DNA from: Terebella lapidaria
Lineage: Eukaryota > Annelida > Polychaeta > Terebellida > Terebellidae
Assembly (NCBI GenBank): GCA_949152475.1
Contig: OX424556.1
Span: forward strand, 57,556,451-57,620,450
Direction of reading: 5' to 3'
Length of the DNA stretch: 64,000 nucleotides
The position numbers and the translations under genes are program-made. The notes under the pieces are model-generated. The model ran no database searches and was not told the origin of the DNA. It saw nothing but the letters and a program-made list of their open reading frames with translations. Positions 10,410 to 21,661 of the stretch are shown here, one piece after another; positions within the stretch are counted from its first letter, which is position 1; every line of letters starts with the position of its first letter.

Positions 10410-13008
10410 ACTTGACGAAATATAAATTTCGTCAAGTATGTTGGTCAGTTGCGTTTGTCTGTCTGTTTGTTACTTGACGAAATTAAATTTCGTCAAGTAT
10501 GTTGGTCAGTTGCGTTTGTCTGTCTGTCTGTTTGTTACTTGACGAAATTAAATTTCGTCAAGTATGTTGGTCAGTTGCGTTTGTCTGTCTGTCTGTCTGT
10601 CTGTTTGTTTGTTAGCGCTCTACAGGTCACAATTTTGATCGTAGAGTGCTGAAAATTTGTCAGAAGTTGTGCAGTCAATACTCGACCAAGTGATTAACTT
10701 TTGGGAGGTCAAGGTCAAAAATTGAGGTCAAGGTCAAGCAAAAGGTCAAAATCGAAAAATCGCGATAACTCCGTTTTTAATCAATGTTATTTTTTCTAGC
10801 TATTTTTATATTTTTCTATGGTCAATTCCGCATCATATGATGCATGCCCGATGGTCGTACGACCAAAACTCCCGATTTTCGGTCCAGGTCGAAAATTTGG
10901 GGGTCACGAATTTAGGCTTTTTTCTACCTCGCAATATTCAAAACCATATTATAGAGCAAATTCCCGATATATGTTGCTGATTTTCACTCAGAAGTTGTGC
11001 CTTATCACACAAAACACGATTGCGAAGTTATAGGACTCAAGGTCAAGAATTAGAGTTAAGGTCATAGTAAAGGTCAAAATCGAAAAATTGCAATAACTTG
11101 GCTTTTGATCAAAATTAATTTTTCTAAACATTTTTGTAGTTTTATTTGGTCAATTCGACATCAGCTGACGTATGTCCGATGGTTGTACGACCAAAACTCC
11201 CGATTATCGCCCATGGTTGAACATTTGGGGGTTTTCAGATCATTTGTATTTTGTGCAATATTCAAACCGTTATTGTGGAGTCAGAATCCGATAGAAGTTG
11301 CTGATTTTTCATCAGTAGGTGTGTCTTATCATACTGAACATATGTGTAAAGATGTAGGACTCAATATCAAGAATTACAGTTAAAGTCATAGTAAAGGTCA
11401 AAATCGAAAAATCGCAATAACTCCGTTTCTATTCAATGTTATTTTTTCTGAGTATTTTTATATTTTTTTATGGTCAATTCCGCGCCCTGCGGTGCATGCC
11501 CGATGGTCGTACGACCAAAACTCCCGATTTTCGGTCCAGGTCGAAAATTTGAGGGTCATGATTTTATGGTTTCATGTCTCGCAACCTTCAACCCCATATT
11601 GCGAGGCCAATTTCTGATATGGGTTATTGATTTTTACTCAGGAGTTGTGCCTTATCAAATTGAACAAATCTGTGGAGTTTCTTAACTCAAGGTTGAAAAT
11701 TAAGGTCAAGGTCATGTAAAAGGTCAAAATCGAAAAATCGCAATAACTCCACTTTTGATCAACATTAATTTTTGTCAGTATTTTTGTATTTTTATATGGT
11801 TAATTCGGCGTCAAATGGTGTATGTGCGATGGTCGTACGACCAAAAGTCCCGATTATCGCCCGGTGCCGAAAATCTGGGGGTCATGTGCAAGTTGCATAG
11901 TGGTAGCCCTAGTGTAGTGGCCGCAAAATTACCTCACATAAGTTGCCAATTTATAGGAGATATGAAATGTTTTATGCAGATTTGAATACACAAATGTGAA
12001 ACGTGGACTTTCTTGCCCTAATTCTCCAATTGAGTTGACTGTGAAAGTTGGTTATCAATACTAGTTTGGGTTATAAAGTTACAGTATTTTGGATCGATTT
12101 CTTCGTGCAGTCATGCCGACATGCATGCGGTCATACATGTACAGTAAATGTTGTTCTCCATGGGGAAGGGGAATATGGCAATTTATTGTATGATGGCTCG
12201 GTGGCCGAGTGGTTCCAGCACTCGCTCTGTAACACGTAGGCTTTTGACTCTGCGAGTTCGAATCTACCTGCTTTTAAATATTTTTTTTTTGCTCTTTATT
12301 TTTTTCAAGAATATCCAGTACCATTATAATCTATTATAGTGGTTTTATCCAAGAACTTTTTGCAATTTGTTTTGATATATTATGAATATACACTGTTGAA
12401 TGATCATTTGGTACTAATATGGCGTGCAAAAATTATCGTTGCCTCTGTCATATAATACCAGTATGGCATGCAAAAACGGCCATCACGATCTGCTTGAACT
12501 CATTAGATAGTTCTCCGAAGATGCAGCATCATGATATGAAAGTTACCAAGTTGTAGTAACGGACATTTATAGCAGTGTTGTATTCTATAATTTTTCTTAT
12601 ATTGACATCATCAAAATTTTGTGCTGTTAGTAGTATATATTATGTTGATACACACATCGATTGAATGTTTTGAATGAGTCAGTCTCAAATGGCTGGGTCT
12701 TGCTCAGGAGACGTCATAAAGATTCAATATGTATGTCTGCTCAGGAGTTGTGCATTATTAATTCTAACAAATTTGTGAAAATTCAGAATTCAAGGGCCAA
12801 GGTCACTGTGAAAATGAAGCAACTCTTGTCTAATTTTAAAATTGTGAATTCTTCTGCTGGGTGATGCTCAGGAGGTGTCTTAAAAGTGCCAATTTCTAAT
12901 GCTAGAAGTTGTTCAGTATATCTTTTCAATGTGTAATTAATGAGTAAATGTTTTAAATGTAAACAAATGTTTAGTTATTTCGTCAAGTGTTGGCCTATGG
13001 CCGATTTT
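10410..13008 (+). mobile_element. family A module L1
   Basis: The left end is triplicated: palindromes with arms ACTTGACGAAAT/ATTTCGTCAAGT at 10410-10437, 10472-10498 and 10537-10563, each followed by GTTGGTCAGTTGCGTTTGTC and (GTCT)n. The core is four degenerate units of about 326 bp (AATCGCAATAACTCC, the TGGTCGTACGACCA palindrome, many TCAAGGTCA). A tRNA-like segment (12192-12275) follows, then a unique tail, then the 3' end ATTTCGTCAAGTGTTGGCCT with a GGCC-TAT-GGCC hairpin and T's. No coding capacity. It looks like a non-autonomous rolling-circle (HINE/pearl-like) element. Confidence 0.75.
12192..12275 (+). other. tRNA-like Pol III segment in L1
   Basis: TGGCCGAGTGG (12202-12212) is a perfect A box of the Ser/Leu type, and AGTTCGAATC (12255-12264) is a near-perfect B box. 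A T-run follows soon after, as a Pol III terminator would. The arms do not fold into a good cloverleaf (mismatches in the T stem, no clear acceptor pairing), so I read it as a tRNA-derived SINE-like promoter and not a working tRNA. Related segments lie in L2, L4, L5, L6, L7 and L8. Confidence 0.55.
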
Positions 13009-13009
13009 T

Positions 13010-15585
13010 ACTTGACGAAATGTAAATTTCGTCAAGTATGTTGGTCAGTTGCGTTTGTCTGTCTGTTTGTTACTTGACGAAATTAAATTTCGTCAAGTAT
13101 GTTGGTCAGTTGCGTTTGTCTGTCTGTTTGTTTGTTTGTTTGTTTGTTTATTTGTTAGCGCTCTACAGGTCACAATTTTGATCGTAAAGTCCCGAAAATT
13201 TGTCAGAAGATGTGCAATTAGTACTCGACCAAGTGATTAACTTTTGGGAGGTCAAGGTCAAAAACTGAGGTCAAGGTCAAGGAAAAGGTCAAAATCGAAA
13301 AATCGCAATAACTCAGTTTCTAATCGATGTTATTTTTTCTAGGTATTTTTATATTTTTCTATGGTCAATTCCGCATCATATGATGCATGCCCGATGGTCG
13401 TATGACCAAAACTCCCGATTTCCGGTCCAGGTCGAAAATTTGGGGGTCACGAATTTAGGTTTTTCCTGCCTCACAATATTCAAAACCATATAATAGAGCA
13501 AGTTCCAGATAGATGTTCCTGATTTTTACTCAGAAGTTGTGCCTTATCACACAAAACACGATTGTGAAGTTATAGGACTCAAGGTCAAGAATTAGCGTTA
13601 AGGTCATAGTAAAGGTCAAAATCGAAAATTCGCAATAACTTCGCTTCTGATCAAAATTAATTTTTCTAAACATTTTTGTATTTTTATTTGGTCAATTCGA
13701 CATCAGCTGACGTATGTCCGATGGTTGTACGACCAAAACTCCCGATTATCGCCCAAGGTCGAACATTTGGGGGTTTTGAGATCATTTGAATTTTGTACAA
13801 TATTCAAACCGTTATTGTGGAGTCAAAATCCAATATAAGTTGCTGATTTTTAATCAGTAGGTGTGTCTTATCACACTGAACATATGTGTAAAGGTGTAGG
13901 ACTCAAGATCAAGAATTACAGTTAAAGTCATAGTAAAGGTCAAAATCGAAAAATCGCAATAACTCCGTTTCTATTCAATGTTAATTTTTGTGAGTATTTT
14001 TATATTTTTTTATGGTCAATTCCACGTCCTGTGGTGCATGCCCGATGGTCGTACGACCAAAATTCTCGATTTTCGGTCCGGGTCAAAAATTCGACGGTCT
14101 TGATTTTATGGTTTCATGACTCGCAACTTCAACCCCATATTGCGAGGCCAGGTTCTGATATGTGTTATTGATTTTTACTCAAGAGTTGTGCCTTATAAAA
14201 TTGAACAAATCTGTGGAGTTTCTTAACTCAAGGCCGAAAATTAAGGTCAAGGTCATGTAAAAGGTCAAAATCGAAAAATCGCAATAACTCCACTTTCGAT
14301 CAACATTAATTTTTGTCAGTATTTTTGTATTTTTGTATGGTCAATTCGGCGTCAAATGGTGTATGTGCGATGGTCGTACGACCAAAACTCCCGATTATCG
14401 CCCGATGCCGAAAATCTGGGGGTCATGTGCAAGTTGCATAGTTGTAGCCCTAGAGTAGTGGCCGCAAAATTACCTAACATAAGTTGCCAATTTATAGGAA
14501 ATATGAAATGTTTTATGCAGATTTGAATACACAAATATGAAATGTGGACTTTCCTTGCTCTAATTCTCCAATTGAGTTGACTGTGAAAGTTGGTTATCAA
14601 TATTAGTTTGGGTTATAAAGTTACAGTTATTTTGGGATCGATTTCTTCGTGCAGTCATGCCGACATGCATGCGGTCATACATGTACAGTAAAAGTTGTTC
14701 ACAATGGGGAAGGGAATACGGCAACAAGTTGTATGATGGCTCGGTGGCCGAGTGGTTACAGTGCTCGCTCTCTAACACGTAGGCTGTTGACTCTGTGGGT
14801 TAGAATCTACCTGCTGGTAAATATTTTTTTTGCTCTTTGTTTTTTTTTAGAATATCCAGTACCATTATAATCTATTATAGCGGTTATCCAAGAACTTTTT
14901 GCAATGTGTTATGATATATTAATAATATACACTGTTGAATGATCATTTGGTAGGAATATGGGCATTATGTCGTGCGAAAATTGTCGTCGCCTCTGTCATA
15001 TAATACCAGTATGGCATACAAAAACGGCCATCACGATCTGCTTGAATTCATTAGATGGTTCTCCAAAGATGCAGCATCATGATATGAAAGTTACCAAGTT
15101 GTAGTAACAAACATTAATAGCAATACTGTATTTTATGATTTTTTTTATATTGACATCATCAAAATTTTGTGCTGTTAGTAGTATATACTATGTTGATACA
15201 CACATCGATTGGATGTTTTAAATGAGTCAGTCTCAAATGGCTGGGTCTTGCTCAGGAGACGTCATAAAATTTCAATATGTATGTCTGCTCAGGAGTTGTG
15301 CATTATTAATTCTAACAAATTTTTGAAAATTCAGAATTCAGGGACCAAGTATTAAGTATTAAGTATTAAGGCCAAGGTCACTGTGTAAATGAAGCAACTC
15401 TTGTCTAATTTCTAAAATTGTGAATTCTACTGCTGGGTGATGCTCAGGAGGTGTCTTAAATGTGTCAATTTCTAATGCTAGTTGTTCAGTAAATATTTTC
15501 AATGTGTAAATTATGAGTAAATGTTTTAAATGTAAATAAACAAATGTGTAGATATTTCGTCAAGTGTTGGCCTATGGCCGATTTT
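13010..15585 (+). mobile_element. family A module L2
   Basis: Same layout as L1 with two left-end palindromes (13010-13037, 13072-13098). It has four units of about 326 bp, a tRNA-like segment at 14735-14818 whose B box is changed to GGTTAGAATC, and the shared 3' hairpin end. It looks almost identical to L4 (offset 30034), L7 (offset 44613) and L8. Confidence 0.8.
14735..14818 (+). other. tRNA-like segment in L2
   Basis: A box TGGCCGAGTGG (14745-14755). The B box is altered (TTAGAATC in place of TTCGAATC), which should weaken TFIIIC binding compared with L1 and L5. Confidence 0.5.
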
Positions 15586-16287
15586 ACTGCATGTCGATCA
15601 GATGAATATACAATGTATGTTTGTTTGTTAGCGCTCTAGAGGTCACAATTTTGATTCCAGAATCATGAAAACTGGTAGTAAGATGCACAATCAACATATG
15701 ACGGATGAGTTCACTTTTGGGAGGTCAAGGTCGAAAATTGAGGTCAAGGTCAATGAAAAGGTCAAAATCGAATAATTGCAATAACTCCGCTCCCAATCAA
15801 GTCTAATTTTTCTAAGTATTATTGTAATTTTATTTGGTCAATTCCCTATCATATGATGTATGTTTGATGGCCGTACGACCAAAACTGCCGATTTGCGACA
15901 GAGGTCGAAAATTCGGGGGTCAAGATTTTCGTTTTTGGGGATCCCAACGTTTTAGACTATGTTTTTTAACCAAGTTTCAATATCTTTTTTTTTATGATTT
16001 GTACTCAGGAGTTGTGCCTCATCAATTCCAACAAAACTTTGAAATTTCAGACCTCAAGGTCAAGAATTAAGGCCAAGGTCACGGTGAAAATGAAGCAACT
16101 CTCACGTCTAATGTCTAAAATTGTAGACTATACTGCTGGATGATGTTCAGGAGATGGCTTAAATATCTCGATTTCTAATGCTAGGGGTTGTTCAGGAAAT
16201 GATTTCAATGTGTAAATTTTGTGTACATGTTTAAATGTAAACAAATGTGTAAATTATTTCGTCAAGTGTTGGCCTATGGCCGATTTT
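15586..16287 (+). mobile_element. family A module S1
   Basis: A short module of about 700 bp. It begins ACTGCATGTCGATCAGATGA in place of the palindrome, then TTAGCGCTCTAGAGGTCAC, one AGGTCA-rich unit with GGCCGTACGACC, and the common family A tail and 3' hairpin. It follows L2 head to tail. Confidence 0.75.
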
Positions 16288-16977
16288 ACTGCATGTCGAT
16301 CAGATGAATATACAATGTATGTTTGTTTGTTAGCGCTCTAGAGGTCACAATTTTGATTCCAGAATCATGAAAACTGGTCGTAAGATGCACAGTCAACATA
16401 TGACGGATGAGTTCACTTTTGGGAGGTCAAGGTCGAAAATTGAGGTCAAGGTCAATGGAAAGGTCAAAATCGAATAATTGCAATAACTCCGCTCCTAATC
16501 AAGTCTAATTTTTTTAAGTATTATTGTAATTTTATTTGGTCCATTCCCTATCAGATGATATATGTCCGATGGCCGTACGACCAAAACTGCCGATTTGCGA
16601 CAGAGGTCGAAAATTCGGGGGTCAAGATTTTCGTTTTTGGGGATCCCAACGTTTTAGACTATGTTTTTTTCCCAAGTTTCACTATCTTTTTTTATGATTT
16701 GTACTCAGGAGTTGTGCCTCATCAATTCCAACAAAAGTTTGAAATTTCAGACCTCAAGGTCAAGAATTAAGGCCAAGGTCACGGTGAAAATGAAGCAACT
16801 CTCACGTCTAATGTCTAAAATTGTAGACTATACTGCTGGATGATGTTCAGGAGATGGCTTAAATATCTCGATTTCTAATGCTAGGGGTTGTTCAGGAAAT
16901 GATTTCAATGTGTAAATTTTGTGTACATGTTTAAATGTGTAAATTATTTCGTCAAGTGTTGGCCTATGGCCGATTTT
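16288..16977 (+). mobile_element. family A module S2
   Basis: A second S module directly after S1 and nearly identical to it. It ends in the shared ATTTCGTCAAGTG plus GGCC-TAT-GGCC sequence. Confidence 0.75.
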
Positions 16978-19149
16978 TTGTTTGTTTGTTTGTTTATTTG
17001 TTAGCGCTCTACAGGTCACAATTTTGATCGTAAAGTCCCGAAAATTTGTCAAAAGATGTGCAATCAGTACACGACCAAGTGATTAACTTTTGGAAGGTCA
17101 AGGTCAAATATTGAGGTCAAGGTCACGCAAAACGATAAAAACACATAAATGGCCATAACTCCGGTTCTAATTGTCCCAGAGACTTCAAATCAAGTTCATA
17201 TTGTAGATAAACTCGAGTTCTATCTTCTGTGACCTTGACCTTGGCATTTGACTTTGACCTTGAGAAGTTCGCCTAAGGTGAATGTCAAGGTCAAATACGA
17301 AGGTCAGCGCACCATATCGAGTAGTATATCGTTGGAAAGGTCTTGACCCCCTGATTGCAGTGATACCTTATTTTCAGCGCTGCGACGTAAACTGACGTCA
17401 CAATGACGTCATAAACGTCAAATTTCCGAAATTTCAAAAGGCTATAACATCGTCAATACTGTATGGAATCTCTTGAAACTTGATATGCATATTGACAGCA
17501 ATGACCTTTACGAATTTAAGTACGAAGGTCAAAGGTCAAGGTCAAGGTCATCGAAATCCCAGAAAAACACGTTTCCGGTAATAACATCCGTTTGATTTGT
17601 CGTAGGTTCATGAATTTTGAACCATATCCTTCAGAAGGGGTATAGTAATCGAGTGTATATGTCAATTTCATGATTGACCTTGAACTTTGTCAGGAAAATA
17701 AGGTCATATGAGGAAAACTTCAAGGTCAAATTTTCAAACTAACTGAAACCTATCAAGTAGTATATCAAATGAAAGGTCTTGATTCCCTGGTACATACTTT
17801 CTCATCAATTTTGAGATGTGACGTTTATTGACGTCACAGTGACGTCATAAACGTTAATTTTTCGAAATTTCAAACGGTCATAGTGTCCACAAATCTTGTT
17901 TGATTCTAATGAAATGATACAGGTATAATATATGTCTTCATGCACAGGCAATGCACAATTTTCGTGACTCAAGGTCAAAGATCAAGGTCAAGGTCACGCA
18001 AAATGTTAAAAACGCATAAGTGGCCATAACTCCGGTTCTATTTGTTATAGAGACTTCAAACCAAGTTCATAATGTAGATAAACTCGAGTCCTATATTCTG
18101 TGTCCTTGACCTTGGCATTTGACCTTGACCTTGAGAAGTTCGTCATGAGGTGAATGTCAAGGTCAAGTACGAAAGTCAGCGCACCATATCGAGTAGTATA
18201 TCGTTGGAAAGGTTTTGAGCCCCTGATTGCAGTGATACCCTAATTTTGGCGCTGCGACGTACACTGACGTCACAATGACGTCATAAACGTCAAATTACCG
18301 AAATTTCAAAAGGCCATAACAGCGTCAATACTGTATGGAATACCTTGAAACTTGACATGCATATTAATAGCATTGACCTTTACGAATTGAAATACAAAGG
18401 TCAAAGGTCAAGGTCAAGGTCATCGAAATCCCAGAAAAACACCTTTTCGGTTATAACATCGTTTTTTAATCGTTGTAATTTGAACAATATCATCAGAAGA
18501 GGTATAGCAATCAGACTTATATGTCAATTCCATGATTAACCTTGAACTTGATCGGAAAAATGAGGTCACATGAGCAAAACTTCAAGGTCAAATTTTCAAA
18601 CTAACTAAAAGCTATCAAGTAATATATCAAATGGAAGGCCTTGAACCCATGATGAATAGTTTCCCATCAGTTTTCAAATGTGACGTTTATTGACGTCACA
18701 GTGACCTCATGTACGTAAATTTTTCGAAATTTCGAAAAGCCACAGTGTCCGGAATTCTTGTTCGATTCTGATGGAATTGTTCAAGTATAATTTATATTTT
18801 CATGCACGGGCAATGCACAATTTTCGTGACCCAAGGTCAAGGGTCAAGGTCAAAGAAAAGGTCAAAATCACAAAAATTGCCATAACTTCGGAACTATTCG
18901 TCATAGAAAGTTCAAACTTGGACCATATTGTAGCATATCAAAAGGTCTTTGTCCGCTGACCTTGAATGTGCACTTTGACCTTGACCTTGAAAAGCTTGCC
19001 CAACGTAAAAATTTCATGAAAAAAGTATCTTTCTTCAAATGTCGACGAGTTGTTCAGTAAATCTTTTCAATGTGTAAATTATGGGTAAATGTTTTAAATG
19101 TAAACAAATGTTTAGTCATTTCGTCAAGTGTTGGCCTATGGCCGATTTT
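16978..19149 (+). mobile_element. family A module M1 with paired CRE palindromes
   Basis: It starts with a TTTG run and TTAGCGCTCTACAGGTCAC. The core is about 436-bp units holding TGACGTCA at 17393 and 17404, 17829 and 17840, 18265 and 18276, and 18691 (second site changed to TGACCTCA). Paired sites start 11 bp apart, about one helical turn. AGGTCAAGGTCA strings lie between them. The 3' end is the common family A tail. There is no coding region. Confidence 0.75.
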
Positions 19150-19840
19150 ACTGCATGTCGATCAGATGAATATACAATGTATGTTTGTTTGTTAGCGCTC
19201 TAGAGGTCACAATTTTGATTCCAGAATCATGAAAACTGGTCGTAAGATGCACAGTCAACATATGACGGATGAGTTCACTTTTGGGAGGTCAAGGTCGAAA
19301 ATTGAGGTCAAGGTCAATGGAAAGGTCAAAATCGAATAATTGCAATAACTCCGCTCCTAATCAAGTCTAATTTTTTTAAGTATTATTGTAATTTTATTTG
19401 GTCCATTCCCTATCATATGATATATGTCCGATGGCCGTACGACCAAAACTGCCGATTTGCGACAGAGGTCGAAAATTCGGGGGTCAAGATTTTCGTTTTT
19501 GGGGATCCCAACGTTTTAGACTATGTTTTTTAACCAAGTTTCAATATCTTTTTTTTATGATTTGTACTCAGGAGTTGTGCCTCATCAATTCCAACAAAAG
19601 TTTGAAATTCCAGACCTCAAGGTCAAGAATTAAGGCCAAGGTCACGGTGAAAATGAAGCAACTCTCACGTCTAATGTCTAAAATTGTAGACTATACTGCT
19701 GGATGATGTTCAGGAGATGGCTTAAATATCTCGATTTCTAATGCTAGGGGTTGTTCAGGAAATGATTTCAATGTGTAAATTTTGTGTACATGTTTAAATG
19801 CGTAAATTATTTCGTCAAGTGTTGGCCTATGGCCGATTTT
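19150..19840 (+). mobile_element. family A module S3
   Basis: An S-type module (ACTGCATGTCGATCAGATGA start, single AGGTCA-rich unit, common 3' hairpin). It is closely similar to S1 and S2 and lies between M1 and L3. Confidence 0.75.
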
Positions 19841-21575
19841 TTGTTTGTTTGTTTGTTTGTTTGTTTGTTAGCGCTCTACAGGTCACAATTTTGATCGTAA
19901 AGTCCCGAAAATTTGTCAGAAGACGTGCAATTAGTACTCGACCAAGTGATTAACTTTTGGGAGGTCAAGGTCAAAAACTGAGGTCAAGGTCAAGGAAAAG
20001 GTCAAAATCGAAAAATCGCAATAACTCCGTTTCTAATCAATATTATTTTTTCTAGGTATTTTTATATTTTTCTATGGTCAATTCCGCATCATATGATGCA
20101 TGCCCGATGGTCGTATGACCAAAACTCCCGATTTCCGGTCCAGGTCGAAAATTTGGGGGTCACGAATTTAGGTTTTTCCTGCCTCACAATATTCAAAACC
20201 ATATAATAGGGCAAGTTCCCGATAGATGTTCCTGATTTTTACTCAGAAGTTGTGCCTTGTTACACAAAAGACGATTGTGAAGTTATAGGACTCAAGATCA
20301 ATAATTAGAGTTAAGGTCATAGTAAAGGTCAAAATCGAAAAATCGCAATAACTTTGCTTCTGATCAAAATTAATTTTTTAAAACATTTTTGTATTTTTAT
20401 TTGGTCAATTCGACATCAGCTGACGTATGTCCGATGGTTGTACGACCAAAACTCCCGATTATCGCCCAGGGTCGAACATTTGGGGGTTTTGAGATCATTT
20501 GAATTTTGTACAATATTCAAACCGTTATTGTGGAGTCAAAATCCAATATAAGTTGCTGATTTTTAATCAGTGGGTGTGTCTTATCACATTGAACATATGT
20601 GTGAAGGTGTAGGACTCAAGATCAAGAATTACAGTTAAAGTCATAGTAAAGGTCAAAATCGAAAAATCGCAATAACTCAGTTTCTAATCAATGTTATTTT
20701 TTCTAGGTATTTTTTTTATATTTTTCTATGGTCAACTTCGCATCATATGATGCATGCCCGATGGTCGTATGACCAAAACTCCTGATTTCCGGTCCAGGTC
20801 GAAAATTTGGGGGTCTTTTTCCTAGGTTTTTCCTGCCTCAAAATATTCAAAACCATATAATAGAGCAAGTTCCCGATAGATGTTCCTGATTTTTACTCAG
20901 AAGTTGTGCCTTATCACACAAAACACGATTGTGAAGTTATAGGACTCAAGGTCAAGAATTAGAGTTAAGGTCATAGTAAAGGTCAAAATCGAAAAATCGC
21001 AATAACTTCGCTCCTGATCAAAATTAATTTTTCTAAACATTTTTGTATTTTTATTTGGTCAATTCGACATCAGCTGAAGTATGTCCGAGGGTTGTACGAC
21101 CAAAACTCCCGATTATCGCCCAAGGTCGAACATTTGGGGGTTTTGAGATCATTTGAATTTTGTACAATATTCAAACCGTTATTGTGGAGTCAAAATCCAA
21201 TATAAGTTGCTGATTTTTAATCAGTAGGTGTGTCTTATCACATTGAACATATGTGTAAAGGTGTAGGACTCAAGATCAACAATTACAGTTAAAGTCATAG
21301 TAAAGGTCAAAATTGAAAAATCACAAATACTCCTTTTCTAATAATTATTATTTTTTCTACATATTTTTGTATTTTTCTATGGTCGATTCCGCGTCATATG
21401 ATTCATATGATTCATATGAACTCGAAGGTAAGAATGAAAGTTACCGTCATAAAGAAAGTTTAAAACTGCCTGTTAATAAAAACTAATTTTTAATCTCTTT
21501 GTATTTTTATATAGCCAATTCTTGATGATGTTTTATGTGCGATGGTCGTATGACCAATTTTCCCAGTTATGGTCT
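19841..21575 (+). mobile_element. family A module L3, left part (interrupted)
   Basis: It starts with the TTTG run and TTAGCGCTCTACAGG and continues through several units of about 326 bp. It degrades in the last one, which still shows GATGGTCGTATGACCAATTT near 21541. The expected tRNA-like segment and 3' tail are absent here; a matching 3' part begins near 42467. Confidence 0.65.
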
Positions 21576-21661
21576 ACCTATAACAGTAAATAAGCAAATC
21601 ATCCCACCAAATGATATGGTCTACCAATGAGAGTAAATAAGCAGATCATCCTACCAAATGA
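21569..21661 (+). repeat. 47-bp tandem duplication
   Basis: TATGGTCTACC, then an AGTAAATAAGCA and ATCATCC block, occurs twice (starts about 21569 and 21616). It sits where family A sequence stops, so it marks the junction. Confidence 0.7.

Noticed and set aside
12192..12275. A functional tRNA-Ser or tRNA-Leu gene
   Set aside because: The A and B boxes are good but acceptor and T stems do not pair and no clear anticodon arm forms. It is better read as a tRNA-derived repeat.
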